Shown: positions 1 through 11,546, counted from the first letter of the stretch. The stretch is 64,000 nt of DNA from Symbiodinium sp. CCMP2592 (GCA_905221615.1 CAJNDT010000331.1:62001-126000); one strand, 5' to 3'. Program-made: numbers and translations. Notes: generated from the sequence alone by a model not told the origin.

Positions 1-560
1 AATAACGAGACATCGCGGAAGCAGGATAGCATAGGCTGTAGAGTTCTACTCCGGGTTTTCGGGTGTAGGATTGATGGTCTTCAGCTCTACACGATTTTCC
101 CAACCCCCACAAACAATACAAGCCTTCGACAGGGGTCTCGACTCATCTCTTTACTGTTCTCGCATGAAAAAACCTTATTCTCAGAATCAAGTGGTCATGA
201 AACCCTGCAGTAGACATTGCGCCTAAACCCTGAGGCCCGAACACACCCTTCAAAAGCCCAAACCCGAAACCGGACGCCCTTCAAAAAGCCCACACCTCAG
301 CCCTAAATCCAAAAAACGCGGATCAAAACGCCAAACCCCAAGCCCAGACCCTAAACCCCAAACCGTGGACCCGAGTATGGAACCCCTCCAGTAGCCCTGT
401 CTGGGCAACTGTCCAAAACAACATCCCTTTGGATGATATCACACTGACAGAAAGCCAACCAACCCCCTGAGACCCGCTCCCACACTTGTCCTTTCAAAAA
501 TATTAGACAGAGCCCTTTACCTATATCCCTTCGTAGGAAAAAAGGACAAGGCTGCCCGCT

Positions 561-1889
561 CCTCCGCGCTCCTCGCTGAGAGGCTTCCGGAGTCCGTCGC
601 CTGCTCGACTCCGTAAGCGGTTCAGGGTTTAGGATTTGGGGTTTAGGGTTTAGGGTTTAGGGTTGAAAGTTTTGGGCTTCTGAGTTTGCGTACTTCAACC
701 CTTACAAAATGATGGCACAAGCCAAACGACGGAGCAAAAGACTCCTCCAAGCCTTGAACGCCCCCCTGCAGACCCGCACCCTGAGCCTTCTTTCTTCTGA
801 GACTCGCCGACCTTTTGGGCCCCCAAAACCTAACTAACTAAATCCCAAGCCCTAAACCCCAAACCCCAAACCCCCTTATAGAACCACTATAGATCCCCTA
901 AAGGAGGCCTCAAAGTACCCTCTTAAAGGGACCGAACACCCTAAACTTCCTGTGAACCAGAACCCCGAGCCCAGGGGCAGCCTTTGAAGTCCTGGAGCGC
1001 CTTCCAGTCCTCTCGAGCTTGCGGTGCTTGTGGGGCGGGTTGGAGGCCTCTTCAAGGGGGGGGAACGGGGGGAAGCCCCGGGCGGGTTGTTTTTTACGAA
1101 AATTTACTGCTGGTTTGCATCTTTCTCTACAACCGTACAGAAACCGCTTTCACAACCCTTACTTGGAGGCTCATGGGTACGTATAAGCGGGGTTATAAGT
1201 CCCCTAACATGGCTTACACATACCGCAGAACTATTGGCGACATAAATAAGATCATGTAGTAGTGATTCGTAAATCATCACTAATTAAGTTAGTCATCAGT
1301 GATTGGTCATAGGAATCAACATACAAATGGTAGCAAGACTAGCAATACTTGTACTCGAATAGTACTTGCAATAGAAATTCTCATAACAGTGAGAACCGGC
1401 CCGGTCCGTGTAGCCGTCTCCGAAGTACTTCTCCAGCTCGGGCACTTGATGGAACTGCGGATAATACATGGCCTCAGTTCAAGTGTTCAGAACTCGAAAA
1501 CCTTGTGGGGTCTAAGAAGTTACTCTACGAGTTTCTTTCAGGGTTCTACAGGGTTTCGGGATCAGGGTTTAAGGCTTGGGGGAATTTTTGGATTTGGGGA
1601 TTTATCGAGTTTAAGGCTAGGGGCCATAGGGCTGTGCATGCGCGGCAGTCTAACATCGAAGCTAAAGAAGCCTGAAGAATCACGAATACCCCTTCTCAGG
1701 GTTCCTACTTCTTTATTACACCACAATATCCAATTGTTGAGGAATCTGCATCATCATGTATCAAACGCCACAATATTCTGAATTGCTGAGGACTCTGTAT
1801 TATGTCTCATGTGCCGTCCGGGCCACGATGACCTTCGGCGCGGGGGGCATCGTCGCCAGGCTTCGGCCGCGCAGCCGCAGCGCGGTGGT
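561..1889 (-). CDS. WbsX-type glycosyltransferase gene 1, 5' part, runs off left edge
   Basis: Four minus-strand exons read in one phase: 1889-1815, 1472-1407, 1009-982 and 600 to about 561. Together they give ...PKVIVART / AMYYPQFHQVPELEKYFGDGYT / DWKALQDFK / GDGLRKPLSEE. This matches the start of the WbsX domain (Pfam Glyco_trans WbsX / GH99-like), whose consensus is PQFHxxxEN..wG.GFTEW followed by RKPL. Donors are GC (ACG|GCACAT), GA (ACG|GACCGG) and GC (AAAG|GCTGCC); acceptors are AG|A, AG|G, AG|G and AG|G. WbsX proteins are soluble sugar-transfer or glycan-processing enzymes of polysaccharide assembly. The rest of the domain (YHYWF, WANE, NEW..EG) must lie left of the window. N-terminal exons upstream were not identified. 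The motif match is seen directly; the enzymatic role is by family only. Confidence 0.75.
602..665 (+). repeat. Degenerate TTTAGGG telomere-like repeat, intronic
   Basis: Short run of TTTAGGG-type heptamers, some altered. It is one of dozens of such runs in both orientations, and it lies between coding islands, so it is interstitial and not a chromosome end. Confidence 0.8.
720..830 (-). CDS. Possible exon, frame uncertain
   Basis: Non-repetitive island between telomere-like runs. All three minus frames are open; one reads KAQGAGLQGGVQGLEESF between an AG and a GC. It lies inside the intron proposed between WbsX exons 3 and 4, so it may simply be intronic. No family recognised. Confidence 0.2.
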
Positions 1890-1999
1890 CTCAGGCCAAA
1901 TGGGAGGTCGAAGCTTTGGGGCTTGTGTCTGTATACATATCTATATACATATACACATATATGTACATATACAGTGTTATGTTATGTTATAGTGTATAC

Positions 2000-2012
2000 T
2001 GTATACATGCTC

Positions 2013-2083
<71 letters not shown>

Positions 2084-2085
2084 TA
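2000..2085. repeat. (AT)n microsatellite
   Basis: Long TATATA run with a few GTATAC and CATA interruptions. Confidence 0.95.
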
Positions 2086-2205
2086 TCCCCCCCCCATGGA
2101 TCTACCTTTTTCGTGTGTTTGTGAGCCACATCACACGAAAATGGAAGATCCTTGAGGGGAGGGCCTACCCGATGGACCGTTTTGTGGCTGGGTGAACTCC
2201 ACCCT

Positions 2206-2650
2206 GGCCCGATTGAGTTCAATCGGGCCGATTGAACTCAGTCGCCCCCCCCCCCGATTGAGTTCAATCGGGGCCGATTGAGTTGAATCGGGCGCCGGAT
2301 TGAAGATTGAAGATTGAAGATTCCCTCGAAAACTTTGCCGGGGAAATCTTCAATCTTCAATCCGGCCCCCGATTGAGTTCAATCGGGGCCGATTGAGTTG
2401 AATCGGGCGCCGGATTGAAGATTGAAGATTCCCTCGAAAACTTTGCCGGGGAATCTTCAATCTTCAATCTTCAATCCGGCCCCCGATTGAGTTCAATCGG
2501 GGCCGATTGAGTTGAATCGGGCGCCGGATTGAAGATTGAAGATTGAAGATTCCCTCGAAAACTTTTGCCGGGGCATCTTCAATCTTCAATCTTCAATCCG
2601 GCCCCCGATTGAGTTCAATCGGGGCCGATTGAGTTGAATCAGGGCCGCTT
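2206..2650. repeat. Palindromic tandem repeat (GATTGAGTTCAATCGG units)
   Basis: Three to four tandem units of about 120 bp. Each unit holds GATTGAGTTCAATCGG, which is nearly self-complementary, and paired GGATTGAAGATTGAAGATT ... AATCTTCAATCTTCAATCC arms around the core CCCTCGAAAACTTTGCCGGGG. Every unit can fold into a long hairpin. Small copy-number changes in the GAAGATT heptad distinguish the units. Confidence 0.9.
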
Positions 2651-2879
2651 GACTGCAATCGCGCTTCGTCCCAAGTGGGCGGGGTTTCAGGTTCAGGGTT
2701 GAGGAATGTGAATTTGATGTGCCGAACGTGTTTACCAGGATCTCGAGTGCTGCGTGTTGGTGAGCGGTTTTTCAAAATGATGGCAAGCATTTTTTTGGTC
2801 TGTGAATATTGGTGAAATCACGAACGGGTATTCAACAGGATTCATAAAGGTATAAACGGTTTCTATAATCTATGGGTAT

Positions 2880-4330
2880 CTATATGAAATTTTTAAGATG
2901 TAAAGGAGGAGTATCGTGTAAGGTGTTCTATATGCTCTTGTTTTTGATTTCTTCATTGGGCACAATGACATAGCAGGTACAGCGCAGAGCATTCTGCTCC
3001 TGATTATCCTGCCATTAATCCGTTATCTATAAAGTACTCTACAAGGCATTCTATGGTGCATTCTACGGGTATGTTATAGAATATCCGTTAGGTTTTCTTT
3101 AGGACTTCCTATGGGGTACTCAGAGGGTATCATAGATATTGTGTATTCTGTAAGCTAGTCGGTAGGGAAATGCAGATGATATTGTACAAGGCCTATAAAA
3201 GGCCAAGTATGTAACGTTGTTTCGGGCTTTCTATCGGGTACTCCATAACGCATTGTATAAGGGATTGTACAAGGCATCAACATGAACGTAAAGATTATCT
3301 TACAGAACGTGTTCTATAACGTAATGTATAGGCTATACGGCTATAAGGTACTCAAGAAGATATCTATGAGGTATATAGGGGATATTCTATAACGTCTTAC
3401 CTAGGGTCACCTGTACGAAATTCTTTGGGGTTTGTGGTATTCTTTAGGTTATTCTCTTCGACTCCTGGATCACTCCTAGAAACCCCTTACCCAATAGGCT
3501 GCTTCTTTATGAGGGGTTCTCAGATCTTGGGCTCGTTGAAAGGTTATCTATACTATAGGTACTCTTACTTCCCAAATACCTATGGGGGTGTAGGAAGTTT
3601 AAACTTTCGCAACAAGATTACCTTATTAGGGGCCAAAAGTTGAAAGTTTGGTTTTGAGCCACTAAATGTTATATGGGTTCATGGTATATATACTGTATAC
3701 AACGACTGTCATGTATAGGGCCATATGGGCATCCTGTAAGGTCTTCTCTAGAGTATTCCAGACGGTCTTCCATGAGGCGCACGACATATAGAGGGTAGTA
3801 TGTGTTCCATAAGGTATTTTGTAGGGTATTCTATGTCGTATTTTGTAAGGTATTCTAGATATTCAAAAGATATACGGACTGTGACTGAAAGTATATGATA
3901 AGGTATTCTCGAGGCTCTAGGGTATTCAATAAGGCATGAGGGTATTCTATATCAGTGCATTCCATATGAAAGGCTTTACGATACATAGAGAAAGTATTCC
4001 AAAGGACATCCTGCAAGATATTCTATATAGTGTCTTGTATATAGTGTCCTATAGGGTATGTGTAATATAATGCGCGCGGGGTGAATCCTATATAGGTGGT
4101 CTTGGAGACGGTATGCGACAGGATGTTCGGGTGGATTTCTATAAGATATAAAGGTTATGTGAGTGGAATTTTGCAAAGTATTCTTAAATGTAATTTAAAG
4201 GGCACTATATAGGTGAAACACAAGGTATTGAACCCTGGAAATATCGATAGATTTCGTGTTCGCGGATATTATCTATAATCCCGATGCGTCCTATATATGG
4301 GACGTGTAGAAATAGGGTCCTCTTTTCATA
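2880..4330. other. AT-rich intergenic or intronic region with GGTATTCT-like motifs
   Basis: No convincing exon on either strand. The stretch is dominated by irregular repetition of words such as GGTATTCTAT, CTATAGGGTATTC and their variants, with spacing that drifts. It looks like a decayed short-period satellite and contrasts with the GC-richer coding islands either side. Confidence 0.5.
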
Positions 4331-4859
4331 TCTATACTTGTCGTGATACGGGATGACATATCTTTGCTCTCCTGTTGCGTGTTACCTTCACAGCCCATAC
4401 TGCTGCATGCAAAAACCTATACACACACAGAACATGCATGCAACCTTGCGTTCTTTTGCAACACGAGAAGAAGCCGTACGCGAATGTATGTCGCTTGGAA
4501 AAACTCTGTGTATATGAAGGAAATGCAGAATTTAGGATCTGCGAAATCTTTGATCGAGTCGAAGCGTATTTAGTGAAGGACTTATAAAGAGAAGGGAATA
4601 CGTTATAGAATATCAACTATTTCCCATCCGGCTCTCAAACACACGAAAGGGTAGATCCTTGAGGGGGGGGATAGCATATATATGTATGGTTGGGTTTCAA
4701 CTTGCGGGTGTTTCGGGCTGTTTGGGACTGGGGCATTTCGAGGTTTGAAGATCTTTGGGCCTCGTTGGGCTCCGTTGGGCATCAAGGGCGTCTCAGTCTG
4801 TCACCACGGTACTCCTGCTAAAATTGACGAGACCAGTGCTGCCTCTGGCGCTAAGTTTT

Positions 4860-4990
4860 GTTTCTGATCGTTCTGGTGCTGCTGCTGCTGCTGCTGCTGC
4901 TGCTACGGCCGCCGTCGCCGACGACGCAGCCGTGACCATCACCGCTCCGACCACCACCGCCACCATCACCACCACCGCCAGAACTGCTGT
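4860..4990. repeat. GCT/GCC/CAC trinucleotide tract
   Basis: Poly-GCT passing into GCC/GAC and CAC triplets. All frames give homopolymeric Ala, Ser/Gly or His/Thr. From 4340 to 5040 I see no other supported feature. Confidence 0.7.
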
Positions 4991-5499
4991 TGTGACATCA
5001 AAAAGCTTGATTTGGGTCTATAGTCTACAGGATTCTTGCCAGGGTCCTTTCGCTGTATCGTCCTGAACCGCGACCCCAAAATCCCCAACGCCTCGCTTCT
5101 GAGGGCGCGGCCACGAAGCATTCCAAAGCCGTCTCGAGAGCGTCTGGGATCGGTTCTAGGGTTTTCAGGATTTAGGGTTACTTCAATGTTGCTACGAACT
5201 CCGCCAAACGGGCTCCTCAGTGTTGGGATTTGGGGCTAGGCGTGGGATTTGGAGCTTAGGGTTTAAGGCTTCAGGGCTCACGGGGGTTCAGGGTTCAGGG
5301 CTGAGGGTCAGGGCCGGAATGAAGCTCAAAAATATTTCGGACCTTCAGCTCGAAGCAAGGCTCTTCAGTCCAAGACACGGGGCTTTAGGGGTTCCGGGGC
5401 TTTAGGGCTTCGTAACATCTTCGAATCAAAGGCCAAAGTTGCGAGCTTCGTCGTTACGCTTCTGGATCCTGCGGAGGGGAGCTCTCTCTGGCGGCTTGA

Positions 5500-5665
5500 G
5501 TCTGGGGGCCTTAAGGGTTGAGGGTTTAGGGTTTAAGCGGGGCCTTAAGGGTTTAGGGTTTAAGGGGTGCCTTAAGGGTGGCCTTAAGGGTTTAGGGTTT
5601 ATGGGGGGCCTTAAGGGTTTAGGGTTTAAGCGGGGCCTTAAGGGTTTAGGCTTTAGGTTTTAGTC
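5500..5665 (+). repeat. Tandem TTAAGGGTTTAGGGTTTAAG repeat
   Basis: Variant telomere-like tandem array in which GGCCTTAAGGG alternates with TTTAGGGTTTA. An upstream island at 5100-5150 has an open minus frame (ALETALECFVAAPSEARR) that could be a short exon but is not otherwise supported. Confidence 0.7.
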
Positions 5666-5889
5666 TGTCTTGGAAGGAAGTGTATTTTACCGTGAGTTTC
5701 CCTTCGAAGGTAGACTATAATCATCATCATCATCATCATGAACCCTGAAAAACCGTAGTACTGATAATTCAAACCTCAAAAGTAGGGGGATTCGACGAGT
5801 ACTTCTTTTTGCTTGGGGGAAAGGTGAAGGCGGCGCGAGGGCTCCAAACATATCGAGGCATGAACCAGTCGAACCCTGCGAACCCCACC

Positions 5890-6075
5890 CTGCCTGGATA
5901 AGGCCTATGCTGGGGATCCTTATCCTTTGCTTATTGTCCTTACGAGCCGCATCTACGTCTCTTTCGACCTGCATGATGAGCCAGACCCTGAGTATACTCG
6001 TAGTTGTGGAGAAAGGCCACGTGGAACATCTATGAAGAAGGCTGCGTGAGCATGCCTTGCGAGCCATCAACCTTT
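5890..6075 (-). CDS. Possible exon; both strands open
   Basis: The minus strand reads WLIMQVERDVDAARKDNK and continues; the plus strand reads RIYVSFDLHDEPDPEY in an overlapping frame. A GT donor (CATGCAG|GTCGAAAG) fits the minus reading. Given the minus bias elsewhere I assign it to minus, with low confidence. No family recognised. Confidence 0.3.
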
Positions 6076-6659
6076 AGCCCTTCCCTGCTCCCAACGCCCC
6101 ACAGTGGTCATGAGTAGCGTAGCAGCGACACGCGTACTGCTCCGACGGCTGAGACTGTAACACCGAAGATGCCCACGTCGACGACGACGATTATCATCAC
6201 CACTACCACCGCCACGACTCGAAGGACGACGACGATCACTCGTGATAAACTGACTGCTGGTCTAAAGCTCTGAATTTGGCAGCAGCAGCAGCAGCAAGAA
6301 GAAGAGCCCTAAACCCCTAAACCCCTAAACCCTAGACCCTAAACCCTAAACCCCAAGAGGAGGAAAGGCAGAAAGTAATGACACGACCCCCGGGCGGTCA
6401 GAGGAGCAAGCCGCGGGATCGCCGAGACCTGGGCATGTATTTTGGGTTCCTTTTAAAGGGATCTATAAGGGTTCTATAAAGGGTTTAGGGCTTAGGGGTT
6501 AGGGGTTTAGGGCTTAGAGTTTGAGGGTTTAGGGTTGAGGGGTTTAGGGTCTAAGTCTAGGACCTGGGGGTCTCGAAGCGACTCGGAAGGAGACTCTCAG
6601 TAACACTCCTCCCTGGCATTGCAATTTGTGATTTGTTGCTACTTTCGCACCATTAGAAA

Positions 6660-6751
<92 letters not shown>

Positions 6752-6870
6752 CTACTGCTACTGCTACTGCTACTGCTACTGCTACTGCCACTGCTACTGC
6801 TACTGCTGCTGCTACTGCTACTAGTACTGCTACTACTACTGCTACTACTACTACACTACTGAGTCACTGT
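6660..6870. repeat. (ACT)n / (GCT ACT)n microsatellite
   Basis: More than 100 bp of perfect ACT triplets followed by mixed GCT/ACT triplets. It would encode poly-Thr or poly-Tyr/Leu in any frame, so it is treated as non-coding. Confidence 0.95.
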
Positions 6871-7309
6871 TGCGGTGCACTGCTGTGTGGAAGCAAGCAC
6901 ACCAAACGAGCAGCCATGCACTGTGCAACCTGAGCAGGTTGACTGTATGTATACAGACACCGGAGCCGCATCAGATTGGTTACCCCATGGCTGTCGATGC
7001 TTGGATGACGCTTGTATCGTTAGTAAGTTTGTGATAATCCAGTAGACCCTAGGACAAAAATGATGATGCGAACCCTCAGTACTGACATCACCTGGGAAAG
7101 CTTGTGAAGTAGTGATGAACCCAATCCTTCCACGATATCTTGAAACGACAATATGAAAATGCGGACCACGCATGATGCTGTAAGCACCCGGGGATCGTCG
7201 TGCTCCTGCTCGAGGTCCTAGCCTGGCTCTCCTGCTCGTGCTCCTTCTCTCAGTCCCACTCACACATACTCCTCCTGCGGCTGTTGCGCCGGCTCCTGCT
7301 CCTGCTCCA

Positions 7310-7425
7310 CTCCTACTCCTCTCCTACTCCTACTCCTACTCCTACTCCTACTCCTACTCCTACTCCTACAACGACGACTACTACGACAACTACGACGACT
7401 ACTGCTACTAGTACTGCTACTGCTG
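7310..7425. repeat. (CTCCTA)n hexanucleotide repeat
   Basis: Tandem CTCCTACTCCTA passing into ACGACTACT triplets. Upstream at 6900-7260 no supported feature is seen. Confidence 0.9.
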
Positions 7426-7654
7426 TAGCACTATTGTCAATGCTTGCGGTTCTCCTCCTCTTCTCGTCTCACTTTCCTTGTTGATTTTTGCTCGTTGCAC
7501 TGACATGCCCTCTGCACCCTATGTAGAGGCCTGAAAACCAAGCTGCTTTCTAGTACCACGCTACCTGTGATGCCCCAAACCCAGAAGCCGAAACCCAAAC
7601 CTAACACCCAAAAAGCCTACACCCCCAAAACTTACAGTCTACTGTGGGTTCTCG

Positions 7655-7745
7655 TTCAGGAATCTAATTTAAGTTACCATAATAAGGAAACCATGTTCTT
7701 CAGTATAGATCCCTGTTATGGTAACTTAAAACAACACTTAGAACC
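7655..7745. mobile_element. Short inverted-repeat element (TTTAAGTTACCATAA ends)
   Basis: Left end TTTAAGTTACCATAATAAGG is mirrored by CCCTGTTATGGTAACTTAAA. Related fragments occur at about 7798 (TTTAAGGTACCATAA) and 17060 (GAAGTTACCATAATAG). Non-autonomous, about 85 bp. Confidence 0.6.
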
Positions 7746-7907
7746 CAGCTTAAACCCCCGAAGTGTCTAAACTCGGCGCAAGCCTTGGACCCATTTCATT
7801 TAAGGTACCATAAAAGAAGCCGTATTATTTACCATAGATCCCGATTTTGAAGCCCCGAAGCGCCCAAGAAAGCCTTGGACCCGGACCGCGGTCTTCAGAG
7901 GCTCCGC

Positions 7908-7955
7908 CTGTCTCCGCAGCCAGAAGCTCCCGCCGGCCACGTAGGTAGCGAGGTC
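7908..7955 (-). CDS. Exon of unassigned gene
   Basis: Acceptor CCGAAG|GAC and GC donor CAG|GCGGAG enclose 16 codons, DLATYVAGGSFWLRRQ. The other two frames are less protein-like. Its neighbours on the same strand at 8541-8651 and 8850-8925 may belong to the same gene. Family not recognised. Confidence 0.5.
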
Positions 7956-8540
7956 CTTCGGTGTACGTTGTTTTTTCTCCTTGTTTTTTGGAGGGGGTGG
8001 GCTCCTTTTGCCAAAAAAAAGAACGGTTTAGGGTTTAGGGTTTGGGGGGTTTGGGGTTTCTTGGGGTTAGGGGTTCAGGGTTTGGGGTTCAGGGGTTTAG
8101 CCGTTACAGTAGCAAAGTCCTTTTAAAGGTTCTATGACGGGAACGGGAGTAACTGAAAGGTTTCTAACGGTTCTATGACGGAAATTACGGTGGTTTCTGT
8201 AAGAGTTACAATATGGGTCAGCGAAGGGTTTACGATTTTGGCTAATTACTGTTTAGGGTTCTGTGACCTTGAGGTCTGGCCTTACGGCCTACGAACCACA
8301 GGCCTCACAATAACCGAAAAAAAGACAAGAACAGTATCGTGGTCACTAAAAGCAGAGGTATCGAAGCGCGGCTTGCTACGGACTGCAGGGCTGTACTCCG
8401 GAGCCTCTTTGAGATCTTCGACGTGACACCCTTCCTGATGCTCCCTAGGCCCTAGGCAGAAGTTAGGCCATGGCTTGGTAGTGATGGCTCGGATGAAGAT
8501 GCCGTAAGGTTGGGCGGACTTCAAAGCAGCAACTTTGGAC

Positions 8541-8651
8541 CAGCGCTGCAGACTCCTGATCTATAATCCCCTTTTTGATGTGCTTTAGCATGAGAACTCT
8601 CTTGTGGAAGTCCTCAGTGAAGGGACGGGTGTTGATGGATTGATCGACTGC
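8541..8651 (-). CDS. Exon of unassigned gene
   Basis: Acceptor CCCATAG|GCA and GT donor GCGCTG|GTCC bound 37 codons in phase 0: SINTRPFTEDFHKRVLML, then KHIKKGIIDQESAAL. The composition is typical of a soluble globular protein and no other frame compares. A further open frame just downstream (8400-8520, SAQPYGIFIRAITTKPWP) may be the next exon in a different phase. Confidence 0.65.
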
Positions 8652-8849
8652 CTATGGGTGCGAACACCCGGGCACTTGCAAGGCAAGAGAGGCTGCTCCT
8701 TGCGCACGGGTGTTGATCAGGGGATCTGATATACTTTGAACCCCTAAACCATAATCCGAAACTCAAAATCCAACACCCTAAACCCCTGAAGTCCTAAACC
8801 CTAAAGCCCCTGAAGCCCCAAAGCAAACGAAACGCCCCTAAACATCCGG

Positions 8850-8925
8850 AACAGCTGCCCCCTAAGGTCCTCCGCTTCGTTGAGGCCCACGTTGCCCGTG
8901 TTCATCAGCAGCAGGGAGCGCACGC
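8850..8925 (-). CDS. Exon of unassigned gene
   Basis: Acceptor GAAG|GC followed by GVRSLLLMNTGNVGLNEAED and LRGQL. The amphipathic, uninterrupted reading is strongly protein-like. The 3' boundary is uncertain (GC or GA donor near 8850). It is probably upstream of the 8541-8651 exon in one transcript. Confidence 0.6.
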
Positions 8926-9256
8926 CTTCAATCACCGACACAGAGGGTTTCGGGCTCCTTTAAATTTGAAAGGTACTACTAGTATAAGGGTTCCTGTCAA
9001 GGGATCCATAATATAAGGGCTCTATAACGGGGTTTGGGTTTTGGGGGTTAGGGGTTCCAGGGCTTTAAGGGTTTAGGTTTTTAGGGTATTAGGGTTTTGG
9101 GGTTTTAGGGCTTTAAGGGTTTAGGGTTTAGGGTATTAAGGTTTTAGGGTTTTTGGGGTTTAGGGGGAGAGGTAGCTCGGGAGCTCCAGCCGCTAACAGA
9201 GGGGCCTTCATGATTGAAACACGGTGTTCTCGGAGACAGTATAGTATGCTCATCTT

Positions 9257-9349
9257 AGTTGCTGAATTCATAAGCCCCAAAAAGTGTACACTTTCAGTTT
9301 TATACTGGGTAATATCATCCCCAAAAGTGTAAAGTGTATCCACTCAGCT
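9257..9349. mobile_element. Short inverted-repeat element, family B copy 1
   Basis: Starts TTAGTTGCTGAATTCATAAG and ends CCACTCAGCTACTAAG, with imperfect terminal inverted repeats (CTTAGTWGC), an internal AAGTGTACACTT palindrome and CCCCAAAAGTGTA. A second copy is at 11182-11291. Just upstream, 9172-9255 has an open minus frame (REHRVSIMKAPLLAAGAPE) that could be an exon. Confidence 0.7.
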
Positions 9350-9597
9350 ACTAAGTAATAATGGGACTAGAAGGGAATAAAACAACATCCTGTAGTGTCG
9401 GGACCCGATTTGACAAAACACTGGCCCTTTGTTGCTTGATCAGGTTCCTAGTAGGCTAGATGGAAACTACAGGCCTTAAAATGCAATCCCCAAAACCCTA
9501 AACACACCTCGGAGGCATGACAGCAGAAAGCAAACAAATGCTCGTCGAAATCGAACCCAACATCCCCAAACTGACCCAGTAATTCGCTTAACCTCGA

Positions 9598-9656
9598 CCG
9601 GAGCGGTCAGAGGCTCCCTCTGTCCCCTCCGCGAACCGCTTCTCCTCCTCTTAAAC
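9598..9656 (-). CDS. Candidate short exon
   Basis: Minus frame EEEKRFAEGTEGASDRSG begins after an AG and reaches a GT donor (TCCG|GTCGAGG). The adjacent 9665-9725 island is open on plus (AELLQAFRAALAEACPASVA, ending in a stop) and on minus, so its strand is unresolved. Confidence 0.35.
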
Positions 9657-10089
9657 CCCAAGGCAGAACTGTTGCAGGCCTTTCGCGCTGCCCTCGCTGA
9701 AGCCTGCCCAGCTTCGGTTGCCTGAGGCCCATCCATTAGAACGAGTGTCAGACTTACGGATCATTGGGGTGTTGGTGTTGGCAGCTGTGAAGGTGGCGGT
9801 GGTGCGATGGCATTGCTGTGGTAGGGATAGAGTCGTACTAGTCGTAGTGCTATGGTCCTAGTAAGTCGTTTCGTCAAAGCAACCGAAGTAATCGTAGTAA
9901 TCGCAGTAGTCGCAGCAGTCGTAAACGTCGTAGAGGTCGAAATAGTCGGCGTGGCCGTATTATCGTACTAGTAGTCGTTGTAGTCTACGCGTACTCGTAG
10001 TGAGGGCGGTACTAGTAGCAGCAGTACTAGTTGTTGTTGTAGCGGTGGTGGTCGTGGTCGTGGTAGCTGTGATGCTTTTCCCCCAGCAT

Positions 10090-10430
10090 TGCTACTGCAG
10101 CAACGCAGTAAGCCCGATTTCGCCTTGCCAAATAGACAAACATCCCGTTACTGCTCTGGCTGGCAGCATCCTCAAGCCGAAAAGCTTCCTAGACCTCGTC
10201 AAGCCTGTATGTTACGTGGTTCGGATTCCTTTCTCCATCGGCGCGCTTGCAAGTCCATCAACTTGAAGATCCCATGGTTACGGGGAAACACCAAAAGTCT
10301 CCTGCTGCTCAGGCCTTTACACAACAATTTTTCGTCGAAACCCATCCAGCCCTTCTTGTCAGAAGACCTACGCTTCTGCACAACCCTAACTTCACGAATC
10401 GGCTCACGAATGGGCATCCTGGCCTGAAGA
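10090..10430 (-). CDS. Two candidate exons of unassigned gene
   Basis: 10430-10199 reads MPIREPIREVRVVQKRRS, DKKGWMGFDEKLLCK and LVFPRNHGIFKLMDLQAR, a basic helical segment. 10190-10090 reads KLFGLRMLPARAVTGCLSI then WQGEIGLTALLQ. The plus strand is also open here. Exact splice sites are not fixed. Family unknown. Confidence 0.45.
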
Positions 10431-10712
10431 AGGAAGCAACCCTGAAAGGAAACCCTCCTCAACTCCCCAAACCGCCCTAAACCCTGAACCCGAATAGCAA
10501 CCCATTTGGGCTCCCTTGGGGGTTCTCCAAAACTTCCTTTGTTGTATCCTTTACCGGCTCCTTTAAAAGGATCCATTAAAGGAACCCTTAAGGGATCCCT
10601 GAAGGGTCCTTTAAAGGAACCCTCAAAGGATCCCTTAAGGGATCCTCTGAGGGTTCCTTTAAACGAAACCCTCCCTCAACTCCCGAAACGCGCTGGGGGC
10701 CGTACCGAGGAC

Positions 10713-10775
10713 CTTGTTAAAGACGGAAGGCGCCAAATGCTTGGAGCTGGTCTTGCGGTCTATGATGGTGCCTGG
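10713..10775 (-). CDS. Exon of unassigned gene
   Basis: Acceptor CCCAAG|CCA and GT donor AACAAG|GTCCTC bound exactly 21 codons, PGTIIDRKTSSKHLAPSVF plus NK, phase 0 at both ends. Well-formed but not assignable to a family. Confidence 0.6.
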
Positions 10776-10794
10776 CTTGGGGTTTAAGATTTAG

Positions 10795-10950
10795 GGTTTA
10801 GGGTTGAGGGTGTCATAGGATTTGGGGCTGAGGGGTTTAGGGTTGAGGGTGTTACAGGATTTAGGGCTGAGGGGTTGAGGGTTGAGGGTGTCATAGGATT
10901 TAGGGTTGAGGGGTTTAAGGTTTAGGGATTGTAGGCTTTAGGGCGTGGGG
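10795..10950 (+). repeat. ~42-bp tandem repeat of TTTAGGG-like and GTGTCATAGGATTT words
   Basis: Three tandem units each contain GGGTTGAGGGTGT, a variable ATAGGATTT and GGGGCTGAGGGGTTTAG. A higher-order repeat built from telomere-like heptamers. Confidence 0.75.
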
Positions 10951-11181
10951 TCTTCGATGGTCCCTCGCAAAGAAAGTGGGGATAGGGTTTGCGGCTTAGG
11001 GTCTAAGATGGTGTATAATACAGGATAGGGTGGGATGGTGGTCTCTGCTGATTTTGTATGGTGCCGTGCAAGGGTCGTTCATCTGGTTGTGGGGTTGAAT
11101 AGGGTTCCATAAGATTGTGCATCAGGTTGCGCAAGGGTTTTACCGACTTTCGTAGGGCTGTATAGGGTTCGCCTTATATCT

Positions 11182-11291
11182 TAGTTGCGGGGTTCATAAG
11201 CCCCAACAAGTGTACACTTTCAGTTTCAGACTGATATATTACATATATCATCCCCAAAAGTGTAGTGTAACCACTCAGCTACTAAGATATA
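11182..11291. mobile_element. Short inverted-repeat element, family B copy 2
   Basis: Same organisation as the copy at 9257: CTTAGTTGCGGGGTTCATAAG ends, AGTGTACACTTTCAG core and CCACTCAGCTACTAAG end. About 80% alike by eye. Confidence 0.7.
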
Positions 11292-11546
11292 AAATTGTTA
11301 TGAAGGTTCGTCCTTTTGGGTTTTATGACTTTGTCATAGGGCTGCCTCAGGGTTCATCGTTTTGTGGTGGGGGGCTTCAACACCTGAAACTATACTAGAC
11401 CCAGGAGTATCCTAGGAATAACAAGGGTGCCCTTTTTGGTTTAAAGGGGCTTATAAGGAATCCTGAACCCTAAACAAGGGAATAAGGGCCTACTCTAGGT
11501 CCTAGTAAAGGAGTTCTTGCATACATGTACCATTTTGGTACAGTAC

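Noticed and set aside
1-700. Chromosome-end telomere
   Set aside because: TTTAGGG runs are short, degenerate and spread over the whole window in both orientations, with genes on both sides.
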